From: Anniella stebbinsi
Lineage: Eukaryota > Chordata > Lepidosauria > Squamata > Anniellidae
DNA length: 64,000 nt
NCBI GenBank assembly: GCA_029215795.1
Contig: JARDYH010000001.1
Span: 180,861,654 to 180,925,653, forward strand
Direction of reading: 5' to 3'
Below the pieces are notes generated by a model. It saw only the letters and a program-made list of their open reading frames with translations, searched no databases and was not told the DNA's origin. Both the position numbers and the translations under genes were made by a program. The number at the start of each line of letters is the position of its first letter. Position 1 is the first letter of the stretch. This document shows, in pieces, positions 21,128 to 32,544 of the stretch.

Positions 21128-21560
21128 TATTGATTTCTTTTTAAATTACATTTTTATTGAAAGAGTTCTAAAAATTTACAATGTACAACAAAAGTCACAC
21201 TGAACAAGGAAAACAGAATAAATGGCAATGATAAAACCAGGGGATACAGATTACAAACTTCATCTAAGTTATACATCCATAGAAAATTAATAAAATATTG
21301 TGGCATAATAAACGTGGGCAACTTATATGACTGTCAGACTATAACGGAAAGACATACATTTTGACACCATTGATTTCTATGAAGTTGTTATAATACTGGC
21401 TCATTTTAATTTCTTTGCTTTTCCCATTAATCCCTAACATGAAATTTTCCTTTTTAACTGTCATTTTCATTGAGCTTAACAGCCATTTTCTTGTATTCAC
21501 AACTAGGGACGTTGGGGAAATCTCCAACTGATTCAAATAAGTTTGTATTTCTCTGAGTCT
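21128..21560 (-). mobile_element. Possible L1-type LINE 3'UTR, minus strand
   Basis: The complement ends ...GAACTCTTTCAATAAAAATG then TAATTTAAAAAGA, resembling an L1 3' end with a polyadenylation signal and A-rich tail. The remaining few hundred bases are AT-rich with no coding match, so the assignment is tentative. Confidence 0.3.
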
Positions 21561-22390
21561 GATCTGCGGATTTCATGAGTCACACAAATTCCGAGGACTT
21601 GTGCACCAATGTTTCACCTTTGGGGAAGATTTGCACTAATGTGCATCAGTGCTAGTGCAAATCAATGCAAAGACAATGACATTCTAGTAAAACAAAATCC
21701 ACTAATGAGAGGACGATGTAATTAAAGTTGCCTGATAATCCACAAAACACAGAGGGAACAAATTTAACAACATTCATATATCCTTAGTCAAACCCTATCA
21801 ATGTGACGTGAAGTTGAGATTCTAAATATTATTTTGCACTTACTTACATTAAAACACATTTGCTGTTTTGGTGGCCAGACAATAGCTCTATGCAGGAGTG
21901 CGTCTGCTTGTTTGTGGTGCTAAATTGGGTATGGAGATGTGGTTGTGTATGTAAGTCCTGCCCCCGGTGTCCCCATGTGCCCAGGCTCTGATTAGACCTT
22001 TGCTCAATCACGTTCATCTGAATACAATTGCAGAGCCCTTTACAGACCTTTGTGCTCAATGCTCAAAAGTCTACCCAGAAGCCAGGCACATAAGGACACA
22101 GGTGGTGGGGCTTATGTGCCCACCCACATTACCCTCCACAGTTTAGCCCTACTTGCAAGCAGGCACATGTCTGCATAGGGCTATTCTGTTTTTGAAAGAT
22201 CCTATGGAGCTCTTCAGTCGGTTTGGGCTTTTATCATCCAGAATAATTTGATTGCCATCTAACAAGTTTGGCTACTGCACGGCTCATCCCCGACTCCATT
22301 TAGAAATGCTAAGTAACACTAGTCTAAATAACCCCCATCCCTACTGCTAAGCCCTGGATTTCAGCCCAGGGCCTATAGTGCATCTCTGAG
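21561..22390. other. Unique noncoding DNA, no feature seen
   Basis: No recognisable gene or repeat. Confidence 0.4.
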
Positions 22391-22394
22391 GGCA

Positions 22395-22600
22395 TCTAGA
22401 GTATTTCACAAGCTCTGTTCATTTGGCCTTAGAACAACCTTGTGAGGTATGCCATTATTTCCATTTTACAGATGGAAAGTGTTGACAGTGACTTGTTCAA
22501 AACTGTTCATGAAATCCAAAGTGGAGCTGGAATTTGTAATCAGGACAAACTTTTCCCTTTATCCTCTGACCCACACTTCCATTCCTCGCCCTTTGGAACC
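22395..22600 (+). mobile_element. MIR-like SINE fragment
   Basis: CCTTGTGAGGTATGCCATTA then TTTCCATTTTACAGATGG, AGTGACTTGTTCAAAACTG, and GGAGCTGGAATTTG follow the order of the CORE-SINE MIR (ACAACCCTATGAGGTAGGTA, CCATTTTACAGATGAGGAAA, AAGTAACTTGCCCAAGGTC, AGAGCCGGGATT). Heavily diverged, so old. Confidence 0.75.
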
Positions 22601-25600
22601 CAAAAAGTGTAATTATTATAGTCAAAATTCCATTGATAGATTTAGGTAGGAATCAGGTTACACATGACACAAAAAAGAGACAATTCAAGAACAATGGAAC
22701 TCTTTCAATAAGTTCAAAGGCCAATTCTAGTCTTTCATTCTGAAGCTTAAATTAAGAATGGGTTCCTTTCTAAAGGACAGCCTTCCTCCACCGGATGTGA
22801 CAGGGTGCTCAATGCAGGTATTTCTAATTGGATTTATATACCTTTTAACAGAGGAAGCTTAATTAGACCCTATGGAAGACTAGACAACTCCCCCTGCCCC
22901 CACATCCTCCCCTGTATATACCCAGTAGTAGTCCAAGATGTGAAAATGTAACATTTCTGGGGGGAATATAAGACTTGGAGAGCATTTTAGTGCATTAAAA
23001 GAACAATAACAACATATTAGTGCATACACTAAAAAAAAAACATCCAAATTTCCATACAGAATTTTTACATATTGCAAACCTGTTGTGGAAAAAGGGTGGA
23101 ATGAGCTTGACCTCCAAAAACTGACAGTCCCAGAGGGACCAAAATTGACTGGTGCATCCATCCCTATTCTCCACATACATTTTTTTCATCATATGCTGCG
23201 TATTTTACTAGTTTCTAATAACGGGAACTAACATTTAAACAGCTATATTAGCAATGTTAGCCTATACTGTAAAGTACTGGAAAAGGGTAACAATATTTAA
23301 ATTATCTGTCAATATTATTTTACTCTAACTTGTGAAACTAAATATTTCACGGGACAGCTTCAATTTTACCATATTAGGTCATGAAAAGAAAGCCCAATCC
23401 AACCCCACAATAGAGTTTTTTGGACCCTTATATCATGAATTACAAATTGGATGGGAAGAATGTCAGTGTAATATTTCTTGTGCTGACCCAAGAGGGTATT
23501 CTGTTTATATGTAGTCTTAATATTGAAACCTACTGAAATGTTGCAGCAAACACTTGCTGGTGTTTGACCTTTTCTGCTGATTAAAGTGGCTGAGCTGGGC
23601 TTAACTGGAGTCAGAGACAATCGAGGCATATTGAGTTTGGTGGGGCAATATAATAATATCAATTAAAATGACAGTGACAATTACTTTTCTTGTACAGCCC
23701 CTTAATAGAGGCTGTAAGACACCAGACAGGCCCGGTGGTATGTTTTGTGCCTCGTTTCTTTCCTGGGTTCCGTATTCTCAGAGAAAGGGACATGGTCTCC
23801 TGCCAGTAGATGCAGGCTATTTAAATGCTCCATTGGAGAGGGATTAAAGTTTATGCAAGGTCACTGGGGATGTGATAATTATAATCACAGGTTTTTGGCT
23901 CCACAATGACAGCCATTTGTTATTTTCGCTCGAGTAATTCCGCAGCTTGGAGCTGTTGACAAGCATGCACTGATTTACTGCCCTCCCCAACCCCCACAGC
24001 TCCCCCACCCCCAGTCCCAAGGCAGCAAAGTGCTCTGAAGTCTGACATCCCAGTGTGGCTCCTGCTGATTTCAGTATCTTTTCTGTTTGTGAGCGTCAAT
24101 AGTGGCTGAAAATTGGAGAAAAATATTGTGTTAGTTTATAATGGGCTCTGAGTGAAAGAGTGAGCAAAATGGGGACAGTAAAGGGTTTTTCTATTCCTCT
24201 GTTGCCCTTCCCCCACCCCCCCAATAGCTACTCTTCCTCCATGAATTGTCATGTATGGGGGGGTGGGGTTGGAGTTTAATAAGCTATTGATGTGATTTTC
24301 ATTTCAAGATCATTTCAGTATTTTTAAAAAACAGGGAGGAAAGTTGAAGCCGGCAGATGTGAAAAGAGGACAGTCCCAAGCAAAGTCTCTTTCCAGCTGT
24401 TGGACAGCTCAATCTCTCCTTCCTCCCTTGACCCAGCTTAATTAATTCAATGCTACCTTGTTTTATCTTGTTTCTCAAATCAGGCAGCAAAAACCTCATA
24501 GGATTGCACCCTCGATGATCAGAAGCCCCCGGATTTGGAAGCTTCCAATCATCCAATGCAGGGTAGGAGGAATGGAAGAGGCAATTGTCACCTCCCTATC
24601 CTCCTGCCTTGCATTTTTCGCTAGATGCCTTTTTGGCCCATCTAGTGACAGCTTTTGGGAGGAGGAGGGAAGGAGGCTGGAGAGGCCTCATGATAGATCG
24701 TAGTCTGGCTTGTGTGGTCTCTTCCCCTCCCAGCCCACCAGAATGCCCCCTTTTCCCCCTCTCCAAGGTTGATTTTCTGACCCTAAAGGGCAGCAGGCAA
24801 TGTTCTTTCTGCACTGGCTGCAAGGGGGTGATGGAGATAGGTCAGATCTCCGACTCCCCCTTTCTGAGGTCAGAGTGCTGTCTCCAGCCTTGGAGGGGGG
24901 GACCCCCGGTATCTCATAGCCCCTCAGACAATATTTAGGGGCCATAGGATTGCTCTCTTAAGTACAAATACGTTAAATTTATAGATGTATATATGCATAT
25001 AATTATATTCTGCATACATCATTTTCATAATAAAGTAGGTGTTCCTTTTTTGAGAACTCTGTCCATCTCAGTGCTTTCAGAACCATGACTTTTGCTTGTT
25101 TTACAATCCAATAATATCTACAGATATATTAAATGGGAGAGAGCAGGGTACAGGAGGTCTCTACTATGGTGTGCATTTGGTTTGGCCCACGATTTGGTGA
25201 TTTGGAAAATAGCTTTACAGGCCACCCACTTTGGCTTGGGACCCAAAGCCAAGGGAAGATTCAGAAATTGGATGCTTCATTCCTTCAGAAACCGGGGCTT
25301 CATTGATTAGCATGGGAATCCAAAAACAGCTATAAATTCTTGGCTGTTTGGTAGAATGGGATGGCTTTTATAGGCATACTAGACCCTTATGAGGACGTGA
25401 AACCTGCCAAATTTGACACAAAACTTGCAGGATTTTTTGTTTTGTACATTTACATTTCATTTTTTAAAAAAGAACTGCTGATGACTTTTTAATTTCTTGA
25501 CAGAACAGTATTTTGAAGGTGAATAATTGTCCTCTATGAGTGGATCAGGGCTGCCTAATTTCAGGTGAATGGCCACAGGGGATGTTGTACTAAAGAGCAG

Positions 25601-26635
25601 CCATTACAGTTTTCGGGGGTTCCAAAGAAGGACTTCCCCATGCTTATCCCCCTATGTTCCTTGAAAGCAATTGTTATGAAAATGACATAAAATATAGAGT
25701 TGGCACTCTCTAAGAAACCTATAAAATTTCAGATGCAGGGGTGCAGAGGAGTATTCAAATGTGTGGGGGAGAGGAGTGATTCACTTCCCCTTACCTTCTT
25801 TGGGCAATTTGTATGAAAACTGAATGTCTCATAGAAGTGTACCCAAGAAACCTGCTAAAAATTCTTATATAACAATACAGCAGTGTAAGGCTTATTACTC
25901 AAGATCTACCAGACCGATTTTGCTCATTTTTGTATTAAACTGAAGCCTAAGCAGTGCAGACATGCAGAAAATTCAGAATTTTTTTAAAAAATGTCAAAGC
26001 TCGAGCTTTAATAGCAATTAAATTCCTCTGTGGCAAACAGGCAGAGCAGCCCATTTGCCAGCGGGATGACAGACAGCCCTGCTTGGCCAATTACTGTGGC
26101 ATGAAGGTGGGCCCCAGGCACAGCCAGTGGGGAGGGGAAGGGGATGGAGGCAGCCAATCGGGACAAGGGGGTGAATGGGGCCGTGCCACATGCAAATTTC
26201 AGAGATGGGTTCACTATGCATGAGCCACATGTATATTATTCATGAGTCCCTCTGTGGTGGTGGGACTGAGGGGCAAAAAACTGGAAAATGAGCAAGACCA
26301 CTAGTGCCCATGGCAACATGGGCTTTACACTAGTATCCGAAGGAGAGATGGAGGGGTTAGGGAGTTATAATGAATGAAAAACAGTTTTGATGGTATTTCA
26401 GTTTTTCTGATTTTCCCTCCCCCTTTTTAGTTCAGTTTGCTTTTTAGTTTTAGTTTGTTATCAAAGCTTACAGGGAAGATTTGTAGAAAAGAAGCTTGCA
26501 CCTTTAAAAATGGTTTGTTATCTTGCATGTAGTAAGTCAGCCATTTAAATTAGAATGCCAGGACTTACTAGTGTGACTGCTTCATTGAAATGATCCAACA
26601 GATAAGTGTGTATGTTATGTTGTATTAGAGCTGGC
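22601..26635. other. Long unique noncoding stretch
   Basis: No LINE, LTR or DNA element recognised over about 4 kb, which is unusual in this repeat-rich window. Frames around 24585-24945 are open on both strands because of C/G composition and lack protein-like order. AT-rich segments such as 23870-23960 contain homeodomain-like TAATTATAATC sites and could be conserved noncoding DNA; this cannot be tested from one sequence. Confidence 0.4.
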
Positions 26636-26639
26636 AACA

Positions 26640-26800
26640 AATAGTGGTTCGGTTCATACAACGCTAATCCATGATATGGGCTGTTGAATCCTGAGTTGTT
26701 GTGATGTGTGAACCCAGTCACATCAATAAACCATGGTTTGTTATCCACAAATAACCCAGAAAGAGAACCCATGTACAACCTGGTGTATGATTCAAAAATT
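26640..26800. mobile_element. Possible small MITE
   Basis: GGTTCGGTTCATACAACGCT followed by AATCCATGATATGGG, and later ATAAACCATGGTTTGTTATC and AACCCA motifs, resemble the end-and-core pattern at 46380-46620. The inverted ends are poor. Confidence 0.35.
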
Positions 26801-26874
26801 CATTGAATTGACCTTGTAATTGTTTCATGAAATGGCCTCCCTAACTGTGTTTCACCTGTGCATTTTACTGATTC

Positions 26875-26960
26875 AGCAATACATTTGCTTGGGAGTAAGT
26901 TCCATTGAACTTAATGGGGTTTAGTTCTGATCAGACATGCATAAGATTGCACTGGGTGGG
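26875..26960. repeat. Short palindromic interspersed repeat, copy 1
   Basis: Core GGAGTAAGTTCCATTGAACT then TAATGGGG, followed by ATGCATAAGATTGCACTG. The core is an imperfect palindrome (AAGTTCCATTGAACTTAATGG). Related cores lie at about 30150-30200 and 34495-34545. Confidence 0.6.
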
Positions 26961-28318
26961 GAGGAGCTCCTGACTTTGCTTTGGGAACAGTCTTGGACAG
27001 GTTGAATATATCTGAAGCCAGATTCTCAGCTCTATTGATTGCACAGCCACCCCCCTTGGCACCAGCTGCTTCCTCCCCACCCCCACTCCACACATTGTTT
27101 GGCTTGTGCAAATGGCTTAAATGAACAGAATTGTTCACCAGGAGCAGAAGCCATAGTTATACATGCTTCTGTTGAATCCACATATGGGGGTTTCCTCTGA
27201 GGAGCTTTTGTGTCTGTCCAATGATTCAGACAATCAGTTCTCTCCTAGTCCTATCACGGAGTGCTATGAGAAGGCAATGGCAGGGGGTGGGGGGTGGGGG
27301 TGACAGCCTGGATGTGTGAAACAGCTCTCAGAGTGAGCAGGAAAGAAAGAAAGCAAATTGCAAACCAAACTCATGCACAGAAGAGTTTGGATCAGTATGT
27401 GTGGCTTTTATAAAGGAGAATAGAGACATTGAGAAGTTGAGAAGTTGTACATATACAAATTAGTGGATTTAGTTGTATGACAGAAGCATGCCACCAACAC
27501 ATGAACATTAAGTGTAAATCAGAATTTAATCTGTCATTCGGACTGCTGGCATAATAAAGGAAATAGAACATGGAAAAGCAGGATTACCCCTTCCTAGGAA
27601 TGATGTAAGTTTTTAAAAATGTGATACATATATTTTAATTAAGTTTTCATGGTAAACTGCAACAAAATATCTTGCATGATTTTGCTTACTATTTTAGAAG
27701 ACACATAGACATAGAAAAGGGCACAGAAATCTAAATCAGCTTTCTAAATGGTCTGCTGTAGGCAATTTGCCCTCTGTTTGCAAGACATAATCTTTTCTTG
27801 CAGCTGAAAGTAGTTGTTCTTTGCCTAACAGTTCTCTTTAAAAACAACAACAAAGACCAACCAAACAAAAAAAACACAGTCAGAAATATAAAACTGCTAA
27901 TTGTGACCAGGCCAATGTACTAATGATCAAGCCTTTATCTTAGTGTTGTGTTTAGCACATACGCATAATTGTAAACGACAGCATGAGCCCCAAGATGTGC
28001 CAGGTGCCAGAGGGAAAGAGTTTAGAATGGAGGAATATGGCACTCCAGCCGTGTCAAGGTCTTTCAGGTCAGATCCCCAGGAGCTGATGTAGTTGTGAGC
28101 TGAGGGTGATTCAAAGGTTAAGTCTTCTACCAAAGGGCTAGTCTGGTCAGACACATAATTGGAATAACAAAGTCAATATGTGTTACTATGCTGGGACATA
28201 ATCTTCATTTGATCTCTCACATGGCAGATTAATTAAGTGTTATCAATTAATGGCCTGGTAAAAGTGAGCACCCTGTTAGTCAGTTTTCCAAATAGTGTCA
28301 AACATATCCACAGCCTCA
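26961..28318. other. Unique noncoding DNA, no feature seen
   Basis: Apart from a GGGGGTGGGG run near 27285-27302, nothing is recognisable. Confidence 0.4.
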
Positions 28319-28320
28319 CT

Positions 28321-28356
28321 GTGTGTGTGTGTGAGAGAGAGAGAGAGAGTGAGAGA
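28321..28356. repeat. (TG)n(AG)n compound microsatellite
   Basis: GTGTGTGTGTGT followed by GAGAGAGAGAGAGAG. It opens a low-complexity frame on both strands (serine-leucine-histidine or arginine-glutamate runs) that should not be called a gene. Confidence 0.9.
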
Positions 28357-28559
28357 GGGGGGAGGAGAAGATGTTGCTTTCTGAGAAATAAAGAAAATAC
28401 TGGCACTGCTGACAATAAGCAAGCATTTAACATTCTATAATAATCAACATGATTTACACATCAGCTTGATAGACACTTGTATCTGAAAATCAGAAAGCAT
28501 TAATTAATTAAGCATCATAAAAGGAAGCTGAGGGAAAATCATGATTGCTGCTGGAGAGG

Positions 28560-28960
28560 AACAAGGGGCCTGTCTTGACAAGGGGTTTGCCCCAGGGTGG
28601 ATCTGCAGTGGCGGCAGGTCATGAATATGATACAGCCGCCATCATGGCATTCCCCCAAAGCTCCGGTTTAAAAAAGTTGGGCACTTACCATGACTTTTTT
28701 TTCTCTTGGAGCTGCTTTGGAGGCATATCTGGGCAGATGGCAAACCCTGATTGGTCCCTATCTGCCCAGACAAGGGGGAGGGGGTGGGCCAGTGACCCAA
28801 ATGGTTACTGGCCAGGCCCCTGCACTTCTCCGGCATGGGAAGAAGCACGGCATTTCCAATTAGAGTAACGCATCATCACCAGGTGCGAGCGGGAAATGCG
28901 GCAGCACTCAGCGAGGAGAGAGGACGATGGCAGGACGACGTTGAGGAGGCAACAGGTAAG
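28560..28960 (+). mobile_element. Nonautonomous DNA element, family A copy 2
   Basis: Shares with 16488-16935 the order AGTGGCGGCAG, CCAAAGCTC, AAAAAAGTTGGGCACTTACC then ATGACTTTTTT, TCTGGGCAGATGG, CTGATTGGTCC and GGGCCAGTGACCC...GGTTACTGGCC. The probable left end GGGGCCTGTCTTGACA resembles the right end of the 39.7-40.1 kb copy (complement GGGGGGTTGTCTTGATG). GC-rich and non-coding; frames on both strands here are spurious. Confidence 0.6.
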
Positions 28961-29014
28961 CAGGGAGAGTGGGGGAGGAAGGGGGAGAGCGGGGAGAGTG
29001 GGAGGGAGTGCTGT

Positions 29015-29135
29015 GCATGGATCTGGATTGAATCTGGATCCAAATCCGAGTCGGATAGGATTGGGCCCGATCCGAACCTGACAGATTGGGATCCGGATCG
29101 GATCAGGGGTCCTTGCACAGCCCTAGTTTCCACAC
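29015..29135 (-). repeat. GGATC-rich repeat segment
   Basis: GGATCTGGATTGAATCTGGA then TCCAAATCCGAGTCGGATAG and GATCCGGATCGGATCAGGGG are variations on a GGATCYGRAT unit. The complement starts CTAGGGCTGTGCAAGGACCC, which looks like the end of a dispersed element. Chance aspartate/proline-rich frames overlap it. Confidence 0.55.
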
Positions 29136-29500
29136 CACCACCAACTTTCACATATGCACTTTTTATTCCAGCAAAACCACTTCTGTCCCCGTATCCCAGA
29201 TAAGGGACCTGAGCCAGCTTGGAAGAAGCAACAGGTGAGGAAGACCTCTGGCACTCCATCGAACATGTCAGCAGCCAGTGCACCTGCTCACCTCTTGCCA
29301 GGAGGCTCATTGTTTATGATGGCAAAATGCAGGTTTTGGCTGCTGGGTATCTCTCTTTGCTGAGTCAGGCACCAGCTTACAATGGTATAGTTAAGCAATT
29401 TTGGATGCTGGATGTAATGGTCTTACAATCCCCCTTATACCTTAAAATGCATCACTTCACTTCCACATTGCACAGCTGCCATATTTCTAATGCTAAGAGC

Positions 29501-29501
<1 letters not shown>

Positions 29502-29531
<30 letters not shown>

Positions 29532-29552
29532 GTGATGATGATAATAATGATG
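29502..29552. repeat. (AAT)n(GAT)n microsatellite
   Basis: About 11 AAT units followed by GGTGATGATGATAATAATGA. Confidence 0.9.
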
Positions 29553-29599
29553 GTAACCCTGTTAATTTTTTGTTTATTTCCACACATGTGCAGAGTTTC

Positions 29600-29730
29600 A
29601 CATTTTAAACTCACTTAAGGCAAATCCTATGCATGTTTAGACAGAAAAAAGCCCTACAACTCCCAGTATACTCCAGCCAGCCATGCTAGGAGATTCTAGG
29701 AGTTGTGGGACCTTTTCTTGTGAAAATATG
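29600..29730. repeat. Short palindromic repeat with CTACAACTCCC / GGAGTTGTGGG arms
   Basis: CCCTACAACTCCCAGTATAC (from 29651) and TAGGAGTTGTGGGACC (29698-29713) are inverted arms around a CCAGCCATGCTAGGAGA loop. A preceding AATCCTATGCATGTTTAGAC resembles the other short repeats at 26.9 and 34.5 kb. Confidence 0.5.
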
Positions 29731-29885
29731 CAGAAGATTGTGCCTTTAACTCATCAAGTCACATCAGCATGACTACATGAATAAAATACGATTTCCTTCT
29801 GCTGCCCTGATCCTAAACACACTTACTTAGGAGTAAATTTTAATTAAATATATTGTATTCTTTTCTATTTTGTTATAGAAAAGGA

Positions 29886-29890
29886 TAATA

Positions 29891-29930
<40 letters not shown>
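29886..29930. repeat. (TA)n microsatellite
   Basis: Nearly uninterrupted TA repeat of about 45 bases. Confidence 0.9.
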
Positions 29931-29932
<2 letters not shown>

Positions 29933-30109
29933 TTTTAAAATAAGCACCTGTGACCATGTACAGGGTTTTCCCATGGAAACCCTGCCTCGTTCAGTGTTGT
30001 GGTTATCTGACCAGGACTGAAATGCAGGTATACAGGACTGAAGGAGAGGCACTCTGTATATGCTTAGGGGCATTAATACTGATTATATAGTTCCCATAGC
30101 ATCCTATTT

Positions 30110-30205
30110 CTGCAGTGCCTCCAGTGATAGCCCCCTGCTCCTTCCTTTTCATATTTACCTCAGAGTAAGTCCTATTGAACTCAAAGGGACTTACATCTGA
30201 GTAGT
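30110..30205. repeat. Short palindromic interspersed repeat, copy 2
   Basis: AGTAAGTCCTATTGAACTCA then AAGGGACTTACATCTGAGTA is an imperfect palindrome around TTGAACTCAA and matches the core at 26890 and 34520. Confidence 0.65.
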
Positions 30206-31050
30206 CAAATGTTTTTAAGGTGACACCAGGTGACCTTCCAGGATAAAAGAAAAAGAGGAGAACAACCAGGGAAGGGAATAACAGAGCTCAGGAACAACCC
30301 CCAAGAATAAAGCAATGGGGTGGGAGAGAGAAGGGGGATCTGGGTGGGGACTGGAAAAGAAGGGGGATCGCCAGCCAGACTTCCTGGCAGATGCCTGGAT
30401 CCGACTGGGATGGCACTGCTTTGCATCAAACTTGCACATCGCAGCCCCCTCCCTATGCCTGTTTCTTTACCTGGGAGTAAATCCAGTGTGACTTCTAGGG
30501 ATGCACCTTTGCCTCCTTCTCTGGCACCTTTGTGATGCTCCTGATGATGAGGGAGGAGAGAGAAGGGGCAGTGAAAAGGGAAATGGCAGCAGCTCCTCTT
30601 TGCTTCATTGGCCTGGTGCATGTGAGGAACAGGAGGCAAGCGATGGTGGTGGCCTGAGTGCAGGCAAGGCCCACAGCAGACCAGGGGCAGGGCTCAGCTG
30701 TGCGCGCCTGCTGGAGATGCGGACGGGTGGCAAGGGGATGGCTGGTCCCGTCTGACTGCTGCTACTGTTGGAGGTGCAGGTGGCAGTGTGGCTGTGGAGA
30801 CAGGGAGATAGGATGTGAGTGGCAGCAAGTGGGAGCAGCAGAAGCTGCTGGCCACCATCCTGGCAAGGTCAAGGGGCACAGTGAGGCAAAGGGGCATGCC
30901 ACACCCAGCAGATATGGCGTGCCCGGCAGACACCCAGCTCAAGTGAAGTGAAGATACAGCTGCTGCTCCCTGGCTTTCATGACTCTCGGACTCGCGAGAC
31001 TTCTGGGATGAGGTTTTTGATGTCTTGCTTTATTCACTACATCCCAGAAG

Positions 31051-31628
31051 TCTCACGAGATGGGACTTCTGGGAGAGGTGGGAAAGCCTCTGAGTGATGT
31101 GTCTGCCTAGCACTGCATCCTGCTGTCTCCTGAGCCAGTTCAGCAGGCAGCAGGTTGGAGCAATAGAAAGTCGCATCACTCAGTAGCTTCTGGGAGAGAC
31201 AGGGAAGCCAGTGAGCGAGTTGCAGCTTCCCCACCTCTCCTGGAAGTCTCACAAGACAGGGGATTTCCGGCAGCGATGCATCTGCCTTGTGCTGTATCCT
31301 GCTGACTCCTGAGCAGCTCAGCAGGCTGTGGGTTGGAGCACTAGGAAGACACATTGCTTTGTGGCTTCTGGGATAGGCGGGGAAGCCAGCGAATGAGCGA
31401 CAGTTTCCCGCCTCTCCCAAAAGTCTCACGAGATGGGGAACTGACTGGAGCGATGCATCTACCTGGCACTGTGTCCCGCTGACTCCTGAGCTGGCTCAGG
31501 ATGTAGCGGGTTGGAGCTGGCTCAGGAGGCAGCAGGTCAGAGTGCTAGGCAGACGCTTTGCTCCGTGGCTTCCTGGAGAGGCGGGGAAGCCAGCCAGCGA
31601 GTGGCAGCTTCCCCACCTGTCCCATAAG
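31051..31628. repeat. GC-rich tandem array, three units of about 177-205 bp
   Basis: Units begin with TCTCACRAGA at 31051, 31247 and 31424. Each contains a TCCTGAGC...CTCAGCAGGC segment, a GGTTGGAGCA segment, a second half GGGAGAG.C.GGGAAGCCAG, and an end CTTCCCCACCTCTCC. A partial unit precedes (ACTCGCGAGACTTCTGGGAT at 30980-31000) and another follows at 31629 (TGTCGCATCTTGTGGGACTT). Inside each unit the first and second halves also resemble each other. The array keeps minus-strand frames open for up to 130 codons, but the reading has no protein-family match and tracks the repeat. Confidence 0.75.
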
Positions 31629-31825
31629 TGTCGCATCTTGTGGGACTTTTGGTATGAGGTGTCTGACTTCTCGCAAGACGCCAAATTACTGGTGCAGCTA
31701 GGATGCCGGGATTTCCCTGGACATTTTTTTTTAAAAAAATATTAAAATAAACAACAGCCCTGGTTATCCCAGGAGGGAGCAAAACCCAGACAAATCTGAG
31801 GGAAAAGTGGGCATATGGTCACCCT
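31629..31825 (-). mobile_element. MITE end, family C (GGGTGACCATATG terminus)
   Basis: The complement of 31813-31825 reads AGGGTGACCATATGCC, the same terminus type as the MITE at 20323. Behind it lies a GTCTGGGTTTTGC stretch and a TCCAGGGAAATCCCGGCATC segment. The other end is not identified; it may include the tandem array at 31051-31628. Confidence 0.5.
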
Positions 31826-32140
31826 AAGTTAAACCATTTGTAGCTGCCCCCTCCCCTGAATTGATCAGGGCAGCAGTTGCTTTGTAATGTAGCTAACCAG
31901 CATGCCACCCTTACCTCCACATTAGGGAACTTTATTAAGGAAATCATGACACCCCCATCACTCCTGTCTGCACAATGGGCTAGATATACAATATATAGGC
32001 TATGGAAGGCAGGCAATAGTGTAGTTTTACATAACATTCGAAATGTCTAGTTGAATACAAAAATGTCAACATTCAAGCGAAAGTTAAATAGATGTTAAAG
32101 TATTTGGAAGATATTCAAAGAAAGACCAAACATATTTTGT

Positions 32141-32157
32141 TGTTGTTGTTGTTGTGT
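32141..32157. repeat. Short (TTG)n run
   Basis: Five to six TTG units. Confidence 0.8.
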
Positions 32158-32159
32158 GC

Positions 32160-32460
32160 AATTTTATGTTGCTGTTATAAAAGCCAGCCTGCTTCATGTT
32201 TATAACAAGTTCATTAGCAAATCCATGGAAGAGAAGGATATCAGTGGCTACAGGTGGTTATATGCTACCTCCAGTATCAGAGACAGTATGTCCATCTACA
32301 CCAGTTTCTGTGGAAAATTGAGAGAAGAGTACTGTTGCACTCATGTTCTGCAGCGGGTTTCCCATGGGCAGCTGATTGGCCGTTGTGTGAACAGAATCCT
32401 GGACTTGATGGGCTCTTGGTCTAATTCAGCATGGCTCTTCTTATGTTCTTTGCAAAGGTA
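32160..32460 (+). mobile_element. Interspersed repeat, LINE 3'-end type
   Basis: The sequence ends TGGACTTGATGGGCTCTTGG then TCTAATTCAGCATGGCTCTT and CTTATGTTCTT, a 3' end seen widely in squamate interspersed repeats. It is preceded by a GTTTCCCATGGGCAGCTGAT then TGGCCGTTGTGTGAACAGAA segment. I recognise the repeat type but cannot name its parent LINE with certainty (CR1 group suspected). Confidence 0.55.
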
Positions 32461-32544
32461 GTCCTTTGCTGCTAGCACCTTCTCAGCTCCTAAGCCTCTG
32501 GAGAAGGGCACCCGAACCCTGGCACTCGATCTTTGGATTTAGCA

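Noticed and set aside
24585..24945. Frames of 85-117 codons on both strands
   Set aside because: Both strands open over the same bases with proline/serine-rich readings; no protein-like order.
28835..29310. Overlapping frames of 122-144 codons on both strands
   Set aside because: They lie in a GC-rich DNA element and a GGATC repeat, are open on both strands at once, and read low-complexity Ser/Pro or Gly/Arg stretches with no domain.
30205..30755. 144-codon minus frame and 84-codon plus frame
   Set aside because: Composition-driven (C/T- and G/A-rich); no conserved motif, no start context or splice pattern that suggests a gene.
31037..31429. 130-codon minus frame
   Set aside because: It follows the tandem array; the repeated units explain the open frame.
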